A stretch of DNA of 64,000 bases from Colletotrichum lupini (GCF_023278565.1 NC_064672.1:2480001-2544000), one strand, 5' to 3'; shown: positions 1 to 14,539, numbered from the stretch's first letter. The notes: generated by a model from the letters alone, not told the origin. A program made the numbers and translations.

Positions 1-1931
1 AGCTGCCTTGATTGCTGCAAGATCGGTCTTGTCGATGGTCTTCTTCAGGATCTTGCTTGCAAATGGCGCAAAGTTCTCGGGGTCGACACCAAAGACAGCG
101 ACGAGCGACGACTGAGACGGGTCACCGTGGACGTATGCCATGGCCAGCAGACTGCAGCTACCCAGGTAGACGTTTTCGATACGCTCAGGCGAGATGTACT
201 CTCCTTGCGACAGCTTGAGAACGTTCTTCTTGCGGTCGACGATCTTGAAGCGACCCATGTTGTCGACCTCGGCAATATCTCCAGTATGGAACCAACCATC
301 TGCATCGAGGGCCTTGCTCGTCTCTTCCTCGTTCTTGTAGTACTCCTTGAAGATGCTGGGACCGCGGAGGAGAATCTCACCACGGGGGTAAGGCTTGTCT
401 GTGACGAAGTAGTCAAAGTCGGGAACCGACTCCAAGCAGATCTCATTGCAAGAGGCTGGCGGTCCGATGTTGCCGAGTGTGAAGTCACCCTTCAGCTGAA
501 CAGTCGAGACGGCGTACGTCTCCGTCAGGCCGTATCCCTGCACAAAGTGGTTGCCGAAAGCCGCGCGCAAGAACTCGTGGACGTCAGGGTCCAACTGAGC
601 GCTACCGCTGACCATGCTGTGCGCCTTCTTGAGGCCGACAGCGGCACGAACCTTGGGGGTCCAGATTCTGTCGTACAAGAAGTGAGAGTTGCTTGCCTTG
701 CCAACGGGCTGCTTCATGTTGGCCTTCTTGGTGCTGACAACCTGGCGAGACAGGGATCCCTTGACGCCGTCTGCGTCGATGGTGGCAGTTCGGATGGCCG
801 AGTTGAAGCGGTTGTACAGGCGGGGAACAGACATAAACCCTGTGGGCTCGAGAATCTTCATGTCGTCTACCAGTCCTACGATATCGCCGCGGAAGAAACC
901 GATGCAAGCGCCTTCGGCCAGAGCGGTTTGGTCAACCATTCTTCCGTAGATGTGGGCGAGGGGCAGGTAAGAAATGTGCACGTCCTTGTAGGTAACGGTG
1001 CCGGCGGATCTCGCGGCTGTGAGGCCTGCAACGGCGTTGCCGTGGGTCAGGACAACACCCTTGGGCATACCGGTAGTTCCAGAGGTGTAGTTGATGGTGA
1101 CGTAGTCGGTCGAGCGTGGGGGACGCATGGGGCGACCGGACTTGAGGCCGAGCTCCTCGACGCCAGCCATGGAGTAAATCTGGATGCCATTCTGGGCAGC
1201 GATGCCGTTCAGAACGGACAGCTTGGAGTAGCCAGCCTGTTCGCCATCGTCGAGGGAGTCAAGGCACACAATGAGCTTGAGTGATGGGAGGCGCGGGGCA
1301 AGCTTCAGCAAGACGGGGATGTGCGGCAACGAGGTAGCCACGCAAGCCAAGTTGGCGTGGTTGATGATGTATTCGGTCGTGTCGGGGCCGAGGGTCTCGT
1401 AGAGAGAGACGGTGAAGAGAGATTGGGATGCAGCACCGAGATCTAGTAACTTTGAGTCAGTATGCAGTTTGCGCCTCGTGCTTGGCATGTGACAGTCAAC
1501 GTACCGGCAATGTGCCACTCGGGGCGGTTTTGCGACCACAAACCGACACCGTAGTTGTCGCTGGTGATGCCAATCTTCTGATGAATCTCAATCAGACCAG
1601 CGCCGAAGTTCTTGCGACGCTCGGCAACCTGGGCATAAGTAGCCCAGGTGTACTTGTTCTCCCAGTCCTTGGTCGCGGGGTTCCATGCTCGGTGACCCAA
1701 GCACTTAGCGTTGGGACGCTTCTTGGAGGACTCTTCAAACAAGTCGTGAACGGTCTGGACCGCGGGATCAAAAGTGGACAGCAGAGGGCCGTCACGGAAG
1801 CGCCAATGGCGATAGATGGCACTGCGACCTTCCTTCTCGGAGCCTGGGATCGGGACTCCATAGGGCGAGCCGGGAGGTGGCGGGTTGGCCAGCTCCTGTA
1901 TGTATGCGGCGGTGTCTTTTGTGGGAGCCAT
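1..1931 (-). CDS. Long-chain acyl-CoA synthetase (Faa1/Faa4-like), 3' end beyond window
   Basis: This ANL-superfamily enzyme converts long-chain fatty acids to acyl-CoA through an acyl-adenylate, feeding lipid synthesis and beta-oxidation. Exon 1 runs from 1931 to 1505 and exon 2 from 1442 to the window edge. The 62-nt intron (1504-1443) starts GTACGT, ends TTACTAG and joins a split GAT codon. About 623 residues are visible. The AMP-binding P-loop reads YTSGTTGMPKG near residue 260, GWFHTGD lies near 523, and it is followed by DRKKNVLKLSQGEY, the usual fungal Faa signature. Family members are about 690-700 residues long, so roughly the last 70 are cut off. The start is the first ATG and gives the usual N-terminus ending in a PNAKCLGHR-type block. 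No targeting signal can be judged because the C-terminus is missing. Two CCTCGG-type boxes lie upstream. The family call is firm; the paralogue (Faa1, Faa2 or Faa4) is not resolved. Confidence 0.95.
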
Positions 1932-4900
1932 GTTCGCAGCGACAGCGGGAACCTGTGGGGGAGTGCTTGCAGTCGACGACTGTTGGTTACGTTGCTGACG
2001 GACGATCTACCTCGATCTCGCTGCCAATTCGTTGGGGATTCGACGGTGCAGCAAGATATGGCGCAAAGGAGTAAGACTAGATGCTGGGAGCCTAGTGAGA
2101 TGGAGGCGATGTGCGGGAGGGAAAGAAAGGTGTCGGGACGGAAAGGTTTGGAAAGGAGAAAAAAAAAAGTTGGAATAAACAGAAGTAATCCGTCCGAGAA
2201 GGATTTCGGGACAAACGAGGGGGGGAGCTTGTCTAGGTTATTCAAAGTTTGGTCTACAACGGAAGATCGAGTCGAGCCAAGTGCGCGTCGAAGCTACTCC
2301 GTACGGGGGATTCGGTTGTCGTTTCTTGGCCTCCAAGTGAGAAGGTGCAGGAAACGGAGAGACGATCCAATGAGCGAGGCCGAGTTTGGGAGCGTAGGCC
2401 GAGGCACAAGTCTCCAGAAGGGCGAGGGTGCCACTCAAAGGTCTCAAGGTCCTCGGCAACCCCAGATGGTGAGTGCGCTAAGGGGACCACTACAGCTGTT
2501 GAAAGGTGCTGATTGGCACCAGGAGGACCCGCCAAGGGGGCGCTGGATGCAGTGGCTTGCGGGGGCGCTGGGGGGCTGGCGGTGGAGGGAGTGGGAGCTG
2601 AAGCTGGGGGTTCTGGGTCGGAGATTCGCAAATAATGGGGAAAGATACCCCGTGGTTTCCGTCATGACCTCACAGCAAAGTGTCCACGTGGAGGAATGCG
2701 TCTGCTGTTGGCCGTGTGGCCATGCATACTACCTACCTTACCTTATGGGTGTATCTACGGGGCAGGTAACACAGTTTTGCCAGCCATGTGGTGAGACCTG
2801 GCCTGGAGAGACCCGAATCAACATGTGAGTTACACCAGGCCAGCCTCCTTGTTGTGATATGCTATGAGGTGTTCATACCGAGTATTCCACACTTCGTAAG
2901 CTCAACAATGACAGTGACATCTTAGCGGGGTTATGCATATGGGGGAGGCTTAATTTCCCAGCAAACGGGGATCAGTCATTCATCCATTCTCTACAGGTAG
3001 ATCCCCGACAGCGGAGCTGTCATCCGTCACTTCCCCTGAGCACCGAATACTAATCGAAATCCCATGCTATGCAATTGAAAACAATACCTACCTTTCTTAC
3101 TGTCTTCTAGCACGACTATGAAGCTCATAATATTGCTGATCTTCGGTATCAACCACGTCAACTCGTAGGATGCTGTCAATGATGCACGCACTGAAGAGAT
3201 GGTCAGTCTGTGAACGGGACTAGCAGGCCGGATTTGTCACATGCCAGAGCTGTGCTCTCAGTCTCAGGTCCGGGCGCAGGACAGCTGTCTTACTCCGGGC
3301 GGAGGTCATTGGGCACCCGTACCCGAAAGGGCCGAACAAGTCCGGGTCCCACCTGCCACCTTACAAGAAGACCGCCCGCCTGGAGCCGCAGTGCCGCACC
3401 AGCGACAGGTGGAAGCCGCAGAAACAGGTGCCGAAGTTCTGCCAGCTTTCCCTCCAGCCTCAGGTGCCTCCAGTTCCTGTTGGGCGGATGGCGAAGGGTG
3501 AATTCCGAGAAACTTGCCCCAAGCTGAGCACGTTGCGCCAACCAAGTGCCCGAGATCTTGCTAACGTGTAGCTGGCCAAGCCCCAATTTGCCTTTTCTCA
3601 AAGTTGAAATCTTTTTTGAGTCTATCTGTGAAGAAGAGATGCAAACTGATGCAAGCTCTTCCAGAAGAGGAGAGTTGCTAGTATTGGCGTACACAGTAAT
3701 TGCCTACCTTATATTTGTACGCACCCAGCTGGCCCTCCTAGGTAGGCCAGTGTGGCCGGGAGAGCAACGAAGCGCAAGGTACCTTGGTGCGAAGCAAGAT
3801 TACGACACTCAAAAGTCATGATGCTGCCCCTGGGTTTCTTGCCCAAGATCAGCGCAGCATTAAAATGGTATTCCCGGCTGACAACTGAATGACAGACATC
3901 AGCTTCAGATACGAATAAGCCTACGACAGCTTTGACGTGTCAATTGTAAGAAGACGCTGGTGATACAGAAAACGGCTCTGGCGGGACTAGAGAAACACAA
4001 AACAAGTGTCTACGTTTTGGATCACGTCCGATCAGTGTGTGCTCGGGTGCCGATTGCATGCCTCAGGAGTATAAGTTCTGGGATGACTCGTATGGGCTTC
4101 GGGATGACACGACGTAGGCCAGCTGTTCTTTTCAGACTGCCATTTCTGAGAGTCTCGGAAACACACAGAGATTCAGAGTCTCGTGATAAGAGGGGAAGAC
4201 GTGGCTAGAAAGCAGCGAGGGCAGGCTGGTGTTGTTGGCTGGTCCGTACTACATGGCCAGGGTGTGATCTCCGTGGAAGTTTTTCGTTTCTTCGCGTATA
4301 AATACGCTACTAATAACATTGAAACAAGACATGCAGATAAAGTAGGCGAGTCGGCCACAGAACCCATATGTGGAAATTCAGTAGTGTGTTGCTTTTGTAA
4401 GTCGGACTGATACGGCACGGTCCTGAGCAGCTCAGACTTGAGAATGTTCTTGCATGCGGCGAAGAGTGATTTGGGCGGAGATGTAGTGATCAGGCGAATT
4501 CCATATGGGCTGCCAAGAAGTTGGGTGCTGCGTTGAGGCTCTACGGGTGGCAGAAATGGACTCTCCGATGGCGGCCAAGAGTCTGGAGAGCGTCCGATGC
4601 AGTGCCAATATTATGGGGGAACCCCATACAGTCGGCACCAAGGGTGGAGGATGAGCGGATGGTTTCGATGCCCAGCAAATCCAAGCCTTTCTGACATGAT
4701 GTCTGGCGAGGCGAAGCTTTGATAGAGTAGCAGTTTCGAGGCTGGCCAAGTCGGCAGAGGCAGCCGCTGTTGCAGCGAGTCGTGAGACAGGTCGGGGCCG
4801 TCGAGGGTGGACTCGTGGAGGGGGGCAGAATGGCGAGTTTGACTGCGCAAAGGCCCTGCAGAAGTCTAGAAGAGGCAAGATGTGTCAGCAGGAAGCAGCA

Positions 4901-7226
4901 AGGAAGAAGGGAATGCCAAGAGTATGAAGAATCTGTCGAGGGAGAATCCTTGGCAATCTGAGTATCGGACTGAGTCTGGGAGCAGGTTGTGCGGCGTCTC
5001 AGCAGCTTTTTTAAGAACAGCAAAGTGTGGTTGCGGAGTGGTGGAACGTGGAACAGAGAGACGACAGAAGCGACGACGACTTTGGGGCCCTTGGGGCCTG
5101 CATTCACCTGCATGTCCCCGGTTTCCCGCATCGGTAGGTGACGGGAGGCCCCTGCGGATGATACGTGAAGCCAAGATTTCCTCCCCCAGGTGGCGCCTGC
5201 ACGTAAGGCGATGTATCCGTAGTCTCTTGTTCGTAGTGTATCCCGTACGGAGTGAGCGGTATGGATGGTACATCGTTGCTGCTGTTTCGAAATCCCCTGA
5301 CACTAGCTCATGTACAGAGAAACTCGGGCGGCACCCTTGGCGTTGTAACGTCCGCCGTACTGTTTCTGCCGTAGATCTTCCATGGCGCTTGGCTTGACAA
5401 AACGTCCATGTTCCCTCTCCTGAGTCCTGAGTGCTTCAAGTGCTTCAGAGAAAGAGGTCCTGCCGGTCTTTACTAAGCACACCTCAACCGACGGGAGACT
5501 CTGGCTGGGTAGGTACGTACCCACGTACCTTAAACTACCTATACTTCGCGGCAAGAGACTTCCATAGCTCTTGGCTCTTTCCCTGCCCGGACAGATAGAC
5601 TTGACAGGGGAGGAGCGTTGGAGAGTTTGGCAACCCACAACCCGCCCGCTAAATGGGAATCGTGAGGGTCTCGAAGGAGGCAGGAACGGGGTAGACCTGG
5701 TAGCGAGGAAACAAGATACGTTCGGACATTTTTTTTTCTCTTAGGTTCTTTCTGCAGTTTACGAGTCCCATTCATCTGCATTCCCTTTTGCGGTTTCCAC
5801 CCCATTCATCGTCCTCGCCCTCGTCTGTGGTCTCGTCGCAACGAAGCCAAGCTCCAAATCCCGTCCACACTTCCATTGATTCCCATGGCCTGCCTACTCT
5901 TCTTGCTACGTTTTGCCAGTCTACTCTAGTCCCAATTTGTTTCAACACCCACAACACGAGATGGCCCGTCGTCGAAAGTTCGGTGACACATGCTGGGCCC
6001 CGGGCGAATCATGCTTGGCATCTTGAGACTCGCTGCTCTTCAGCCTCAAACCCTCCGAGTCCTGAGCCTCTGGCCTGCAGACTCGCGCATCTGCACCAGC
6101 CTGCCATTGGCCTTGGTAGGCACCTTGTGTAGTCCCGCAGACACAGTACATGCCGCCTCTCTGTGTTTCTCAATCTGAAGATCTCGCTCCAGCCTTTCAC
6201 CTCAAGTCTGCCAAACCCACCCACACCTGTCGCTATCAGGGCTGGCCTACCTAAATGGGGTCGGAGTGAGGCAAGGCTGTGCAGTATGGTTTGTCGTTGC
6301 TGGCAGTTCGCATCGCTGCAGCAATGCAACGTTAATTTGGCTTCCAGACTCTCCAAGCCTATGCTCAATATCGCCGTTCCTGCATGACGAGGCTCTCTCT
6401 GCCTCTCTCTTGGGCTCTTACTCACGTTCAGAGTTGAGGAGAGCATTGCCGCCCGCTGGCGTCGTATCGCCGATCAAGCTCCGCCCGCGGAACCCAGTTC
6501 ACGTCTTGTCGTCCGACAAATGCGTGTGCGCGTCTCCATCAAGAACCACTCATTGTATTCGTTAGCCCCCCCTTCGATGTAAGCCTGCCACGAGGCCAGC
6601 GCCAGAGAGGGCACAGCGACAGCCAAGATACGACATAACCAACACCCCAGGCCGTCCAACCAAACGCAACAAGACAGTCAAGACTAGGTACTGTGTTACC
6701 TGCCAGCGCCAAGCCGTGAGCCGGCATGAAGAGGAGGCTCTGTTGATCTTGTGCTGGGATTGGTCCATGGGGATTTCTGGGGCCCTGCTACACACCATCT
6801 TCTCGTCTGGATAGCGCATGGCGACGGCCCAGGGGAGTCCCGTTTCAGATGCATTTCAGAGGTCTCAGGCCGTGCATTGCCCAGCACCAACCCTACCCAT
6901 GGGTGTCCAGTGATGACTAGAGCCGCGACTACATGTTCCGCCTCTCAAACACTCAGACAGGGAGAGATGGGACTGCCCAGCCCATACAAAAGCATAAGTG
7001 ATTTCCCCTCTTTCATGCTGTGCTGCCTCTTCTTGGACCTTTTCCCGCTCGACCGTTTCCACCCTTTTCTTCTTGTCAAACTTCCTTCTTCACTTCTCAA
7101 CAGCGCACTGGGGGCAGCTTAGACTTATTTACCATACAATTTTTCTCTCCTTACTTTCGTCTCCTTTCTCTTCCGTCGAAACGAACCTCACGAATCTCTC
7201 ACGAAACGATCACGAAAATCGACAAG
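1932..7226. other. 5.3-kb intergenic stretch with no recognisable gene
   Basis: The first part is the promoter and 5' UTR side of the minus-strand acyl-CoA synthetase. The last few hundred bases, pyrimidine-rich and ending in CACGAAAATCGACAAG, are the leader of the MARVEL gene. In between are only open frames with no family resemblance, for example on the minus strand at 4541-5131 and the plus strand at 3210-3527. Short TACCT/AGGTA words occur at 2728-2745 and around 5510-5540. A spliced small gene or noncoding RNA cannot be excluded. Confidence 0.5.
2399..2456. promoter_or_regulatory. Pair of FarA/FarB-type CCTCGG boxes upstream of the acyl-CoA synthetase
   Basis: CCGAGG at 2399-2404 and CCTCGG at 2451-2456 are the same hexamer in opposite orientations. 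They lie about 470-525 bp upstream of the acyl-CoA synthetase ATG. CCTCGG is the core bound by the fatty-acid regulators FarA/FarB in Aspergillus and related fungi. The hexamers are seen directly; binding is inferred. Confidence 0.4.
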
Positions 7227-7832
7227 ATGGGTCTCATTCTTCCTCTTCGAATTGTCCAGGGTGTTCTGGCGTTGGTGATCCTCGGTCTCTCGGCCTTCAG
7301 TACGTGATGAGGAACCTATGGTGGCTAGGGTGGGAGAGAATTATGCGCTGACTGTGTGCTTGCAGTCGCCAACTGGTACAACATGGACACGATGACTTCG
7401 TCCCCGTCCCAGGTCAACTTCTTGGTCTTCGTACCGCTCTGGTCTTTCATTTCGATTGCCTACCTCGAGCTTGTTCCCAAGTTCGCTCCTAGAGGTGAGT
7501 CTCACCCCATCTTCCAAGTTGAGATTTGTTTGGAGTGAAATAAATCAACTAACACCATGTTAGCCTCCCACCCCTGGGGTGCCGTTGCCTTTGAGCTCCT
7601 GAACGTCCTCTTCTACTTCGCCGGCTTCATTGCCCTCGCCGTCTTCCTCAGCAAGCTTCTCTTCTGCCGTGGCACCGTGTGCGCTGTTGCCCGTGCCGAC
7701 ACCGTCTTGGCCGCCTTCGAGTTCGCCCTCTGGTCCGGCACCTCCCTCCTCATGGTCAAGGATGTTTTCAAGACGGGGTTCCGCAAGCCCAGCGCCGCTG
7801 GCCCCCCTCCTCAAATGAAGGAGTCTGCGTAA
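7227..7832 (+). CDS. MARVEL-domain four-helix membrane protein
   Basis: The exons are 7227-7299, 7366-7494 and 7564-7832, giving 156 residues. Four hydrophobic segments fit a MARVEL (PF01284) tetraspan protein: residues about 4-28 (LILPLRIVQGVLALVILGL), 37-58, 74-98 and 108-130. Fungal members of this family, such as Nce102-like proteins, organise plasma-membrane microdomains, but no paralogue is assigned here. Intron 1 starts GTACGT and joins a split Ile codon; intron 2 starts GTGAGT and joins a split Ala codon. The C-terminus is polar and Pro-rich (GPPPQMKESA). The annotated stop overlaps a perfect GTAAGC donor at 7829, and an open frame continues beyond it, so a longer isoform ending at 8017 is possible. 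The MARVEL assignment is good; the exact C-terminus is open. Confidence 0.85.
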
Positions 7833-10281
7833 GCTACGCCGACTCCTTCAAGTCTTTCCACGTCGCCCTTGAGGAGCGCAGACGTGAGGCATCTGTGGAA
7901 CTGATTAGAGCCAAGCGGATGCCGTCGTGGGACCGCAAGAGCGATCGAAAATCCATCTGGGAACTCGACCAGAGACGCATCTACGGCCCGGGATTTAGTG
8001 ATGTGAACCTCGTCTAGATGACTGGTTCACACGAAACGGGAAATGGGGGAAGTAACAGCAGTGGATGTGTTTGGTGTCAATCGGTTGACACTGAAGCCAA
8101 GGTACAACGGAAAAAAGTGCGTGAATCGGATACAGTTGGTTTTTGGGTTGGTCATTTTCAATAAGGACGTAGATGCTATCCGTATTATTACTATTCTATA
8201 GGCTGCGGTCTGTAGTCTTCCTACCCATAATCTCTTAGTCTTGGTTCACCTACTTTTGCCGCGTGCTACTTTGACATCGACGTTGAAGAAAAATCCATAC
8301 GAAAGGGGTTGGTTGATACCACCACTTACATGGCTTTTCCAAGAGAACCCACGTCGGCGTTGTCATGCTACGTTCTTAAAAAAGGCATTTATTAATTTAA
8401 ATCCGAACAATGATCTACCACTAAACATAGTTTAAGAGGAAGAGGCAAACAGGGAGGTCAGCGCGTATAACGACGTGGCGGTTCTTATTGGATACACTGC
8501 CGCTGGAGACCACTCGTACTGCGTATAGGGTTACGCAATTGTACTATGTACTTAGAGTGACGGAGTGGATAAGGTAGTTTTTGGTGGGGTTGTAAATCAC
8601 CGACTGGGAGTCCCTGCTTGCCCGTCAACTCTGAGCCTTCTGAAGGGTGGCTGAGTTGGGCGAGCGGCAATGCGTGTTATTGGGCTTCATTAACATTTTC
8701 ATGTCCCTCCTGAAGCATATGAATTGGATTACGGAGTTGCCCCCTCGTTGAAATTTCCATCCGAGTAGACTGACTGTGCTTGCTACCTTGCATCGTATTA
8801 CGGCATGCGGCATGCAGTACAGGAGAAACGAGATCAGACTACGTTTTTGGTTTGGCCGTTCCGCATGTTCTTCTTTGTTGGGGCCTTGGGATGTGTACTT
8901 CTGGATGAACATCTTAACGAGTCTATGTCGTGCTTTCATGTTTCCCGACTATACCCAAGGTAGCTGTTCAACAGGTCATGATTGTTTGTGTGTCCACACT
9001 TGGAGGCTGTTTCTTCCAAGCCGTTTGCGGGAAAACGATTCGACCGGTTCAATGATTTTTTATCCACACAGTTCACTTCCCCAGAGTCCACGACCGACAT
9101 CCGCAGGCCGGCATCGTGAGCCGTGGGACCCGGTCGAGGTGAGGTTGTCGGGGGTGGAAGCGTTCCTCGAGTCGGCCGGTGGACGGTGTCTTGCAAAGGT
9201 AAGTCTGTCCGTGATTGCGTTGAAAAGAAAAGCCAATTGGCCCCCAAACTTGCCCCCCACACGTGAATAACGACACGGTCAAGAGCTAGGCTTCCACTCT
9301 GCATACAGCAATCTTGCCTCTTATTTTTTGGTCAGCAAGACGCAGAATCTCACTGTGTTAATGAAGACAAGTCCAATGAGACAATTAGGCACTCGGTGAA
9401 CCCTCGGCCGGCAACCACACCGATTGACAAGAAAACTTCTCCAAATCTCGCGGGGGGTCTAGTGGGTTTCTCTGCCTCCCGTTGCCCCTCCTTTGGTGCC
9501 ATTTGCCCCGCAAAGTGACATTTCGGCGTCGATTGCGTGCTCTGGCCAAGCCCCACCCCCATTGCCTAAATCGGCGCCTTCTTCGCACCTCAAAGCTCCA
9601 AGAGCTCTCACCTCACCAGCACCTCACCTCGCATGAGCGACGAGAGAGCCAGCCGTTGCTGCAGCATCGTAAAAAGATGAGAAATGTGACAAGCTCTCAT
9701 TTGTCGACGGAACCAAACTATTGGACGTTTCCCTCGGATCCAATTGGCTATTATTCAAGCTCCCTGGTAGCTGACCGCGGGATTTGGAGGGGTCCCCTCC
9801 TCCATCGGGAAACGATACCTTTGAGATGTTGCTTCCTTGAGATACCTACCTTGCCTGGTAGACAACTTTTTCTCTTCGGTCCCTGGTGACCCTCCTTACA
9901 AGGCCAAGAGGTCAATTGCATATACACACACTCATACAACAGGCCAACCTATGGTGTGATGTCCCCTCAATGGCATCATCGTAGCTAGCCCATTTTCTCT
10001 GCCTCACTCTTCCCATTGCTGGACAACGACCCCTACTTACCCCCCCTCCCCCTCCCCTCTTCCGTGCTCTTCCTTTGCCGTTGCGTACTCCGTTGCCGGC
10101 CCGTCTCTTTTGTGTGTGTCTCTCTCTCTCTTAAGCGCGTCACCGTCCCCGTTGCTCTTGTGCTCGCACACCTTTAGAGAAAACCTGCCTCCTTCCCCTC
10201 CTCATCTCTTCTCCGTGTCTCCAATTCCTCCCTCTTTCTGTATACACATTCTTTGCTAAAGAAGAAAGTCAAACTTGAACA
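7833..10281. other. Intergenic region between the MARVEL gene and O-acetylhomoserine sulfhydrylase
   Basis: Bases to 8017 may belong to an alternative 3' exon of the MARVEL gene. From about 8030 to 9950 nothing coding was recognised. The last 270 bases form a strongly pyrimidine-rich leader with (CT)n near 10120, typical of highly expressed fungal genes. A sulphur-regulator site is listed separately. Confidence 0.5.
9970..9979. promoter_or_regulatory. Candidate CYS3/MetR sulphur-regulator site ATGGCATCAT
   Basis: The decamer ATGGCATCAT matches the Neurospora CYS3 / Aspergillus MetR bZIP consensus ATGRYRYCAT at every position. It lies about 300 bp upstream of the O-acetylhomoserine sulfhydrylase start, a gene expected to respond to sulphur limitation. 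The match is seen directly; binding is inferred. Confidence 0.55.
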
Positions 10282-12189
<1,908 letters not shown>

Positions 12190-13484
12190 GTCGGTGACAA
12201 GACATGCGCGCGCCTGAAATGATTGGTTTCTGTTTTTTGCCTTGTTTTTTCTGCCAAATGTACGAGAACGATAAAATACCCGTAGAAAAAGCAACTTACG
12301 ATTCTTGTCTTGCCTGGTCGCCCTGTCTTGATTAATACGTGGCTTTGTTTTGCATGGAGAGAAAAGAGAAAGCCGAAGAAACGCCATCATGCTTGAAACA
12401 CCCCCTTGATCGTTCCTCGTGCAACATGATCAGAAACACTCGCAAAGTTTTGACCCAGCCAAGTCAGCGTTGCCCAGGCCTGGATTCTCGCGTCCGACGA
12501 CGTCCGCTGTCGATGTGATAAGCAAGGGACGAGTGGCGCACATCACACATCTGCCACGCCAGTCCATGCCCGGCCCAAGCCATGAAAGATACCTACCCAG
12601 GCACACCAGGTACCGAAGATCAGAAAGGAAAATGGATGCGCGTGAAAAAGTGAACCCCTCCTGATCCCTGGTGTCCATCCTCCGTTAAGAAAGTTGTGTG
12701 ATCAGCCCGGCCTAAGGTAGCTTCCCCCCGTGGCAACTCGCAAAGCACGCAACGAAATGAAACGTGCCGACGCCACAAATTCCTAGCGGGCGGCGCGACG
12801 GCATTTTTAGTCTTCGCCTTTCTTGTGTGGATACGCGAAAACACATGTTGCCGTTGCAATGCGATGGAGACCCAGCGATTTGGGCGGCAGATATTCGTGG
12901 GGGTTGATAGATACAGGAGCTGAGATGGAGTCACGAGGTTGACGGCTTGACAGCTGTTCTGCGAATATACAACCCTGCGAACAAACCCTCAGAATCGCGG
13001 GGACGAAGAAACGTGCGGGATCCCGACAAGGTCTGTGGTTGTAATCCGACCCGGCCAAAAACCGGCGCCGGTGCGAATGAGTAGGTAGCTCCCAACTGGA
13101 ATGGGCGGGGGGGGATGTTCACCGTCTCCACAACCCCCCGGCGCGCGGTAGACGACCACCGGTTTACTCCGCCAACGGACTCTGATTGGCCGAGAGAGGT
13201 TCGCTGCATTCAACGACGCCTCTTGTCTTGCTCTCTGACTGTGTGTGTGTGTCCCATCCCCATCCAAGCTCCAAATCCCACGGCCCGCCGATTTTAGCTA
13301 TATTCCTCGCCATCCCACCTCGAAGAACATCACGGAAATCCTCCCCCGCCCTCTCGACAAAGTCTCCTTTCGTCTCCCTTTTGTAACCCCGTCTCTTCTT
13401 GCTTGTCGTTCTTACTTCCGAATACCCTCCCTCGCCCAAGAACCACCCAACGGATATTCTCGGTCGACACCGCCCCATCTAGCA
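12190..13484. other. Intergenic region between O-acetylhomoserine sulfhydrylase and EMC7
   Basis: This 1.3-kb stretch holds the sulfhydrylase 3' UTR and the EMC7 promoter and leader. A (TG)n run lies at about 13237-13251 and the leader is C/T-rich. The open frames seen are not gene-like. Confidence 0.5.
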
Positions 13485-14539
13485 ATGCGCCTCCTCGCAA
13501 CCCTCGCCCTCGCGGCGACATCAGCATCCGCCGCCTCCCTGACCCTCTCGATCCCCTCCTCCCAAGCCCTCCCGAACCCCTACACCCTCCCGCCGTCGAC
13601 CCACGCGACGCTCTCCTCCCTCGGCGCCACCTTCTCCGCGCCCCTGTCCGTAAAAAACACGTTCGTCTTCCACAACCTCACCGGCGGCGGCGGCGGCAGC
13701 GGCAGCGCGGGCTCCTCCTACCTCGTCGACATCCACTGCGCGACCCACGCCTTCGCGCCCCTGAGACTCGATGTCGATGCCGAGGGCGGGCTGGCGGCGT
13801 GGGAGACGTACCGCGGTAACGATTGGGATAACAAGGGCGAGGCGTATGCGGCCAAGGAGTTCGAGGGCGGCGCGAAGGGGTTTGAGGTCAGGGTGTTGGG
13901 GCAGAAGAATTATTTCTTGGAGAGGAGCAAGTGTGAGTATTTTCTCTTCCCGTCTTTTTTTTCCCTTCGTCCCTATGACCTCCTATATGAATGTAATAGT
14001 GTTGGGGTTTGTTTGGTGTCTATGGCGAGGAAGCCGAGCTCCCAGAGCTGTCGGCACTTTTCACGACGCGCACCTCTCTCCCGAGATATCGAATCGATCG
14101 GGGAGCACAGAAAAACGCTGACAACCCAAACCTCGCAGTCTCCATCCTCACCATCCTCAAGAACCCCATGATCCTCCTCGGCCTCATCAGCATGGGCATC
14201 TTCCTCGGCATGCCCTACCTCATGGACAACAGTACGTTCAAAAACCCGAAACCTCTTCCCCCGTTCCTCGACGGAAAAGTCATCCTAACACGAACCGTTT
14301 TTTTAGTGGACCCCGAAATGCGCGCCGAGTTCGAAGAACGCCAAAAGAGCAACCCGATGAACTCCCTCCTCGGCGGCGGCGGCGGCGGGGGCGGCGACGC
14401 GAACCCCATAGCCAACTTTGACATGGCGGGCTTCCTCGCCGGCACCGGCAGCAGCAGCAGCAAGAAGGAAGAGTCTTCCGGTTCTGGTGCCTCGAGCGGT
14501 GGGGCTGGTGGGAAGAAGGAGAAGGGCGTGCGGAGGTGA
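13485..14539 (+). CDS. ER membrane protein complex subunit 7 (EMC7/Sop4)
   Basis: EMC7 is the lumenal beta-sandwich subunit of the EMC insertase, which places tail-anchored and multipass proteins in the ER membrane. The exons are 13485-13932, 14139-14231 and 14307-14539, giving 257 residues. An N-terminal signal peptide (MRLLATLALAATSASA) precedes a beta-sandwich domain (residues about 20-145). A transmembrane helix follows (ILLGLISMGIFLGMPYLMDN, about 160-182), then the conserved MDPEMRAEFEERQK block. The tail carries Gly8, Ser4 and Gly/Lys low-complexity tracts. Donor GTGAGT at 13933 was chosen over the overlapping GT at 13931 because only it keeps the frame into SILTILKNPM. Intron 1 (206 nt) is long for this window. 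A Gly-rich loop in the lumenal domain is a local expansion. Confidence 0.9.

Noticed and set aside
127..1284. 385-residue plus-strand open frame
   Set aside because: Antisense shadow of the acyl-CoA synthetase, whose AMP-binding motifs prove the coding strand.
1428..2828. 466-residue plus-strand open frame upstream of the acyl-CoA synthetase
   Set aside because: Its first 500 bases are antisense to exon 1, the rest shows no conserved block and no coding-like codon pattern.
4432..5131. Overlapping minus-strand open frames as a secreted-protein gene
   Set aside because: No signal peptide at a credible start, no domain, and codon use is not gene-like.
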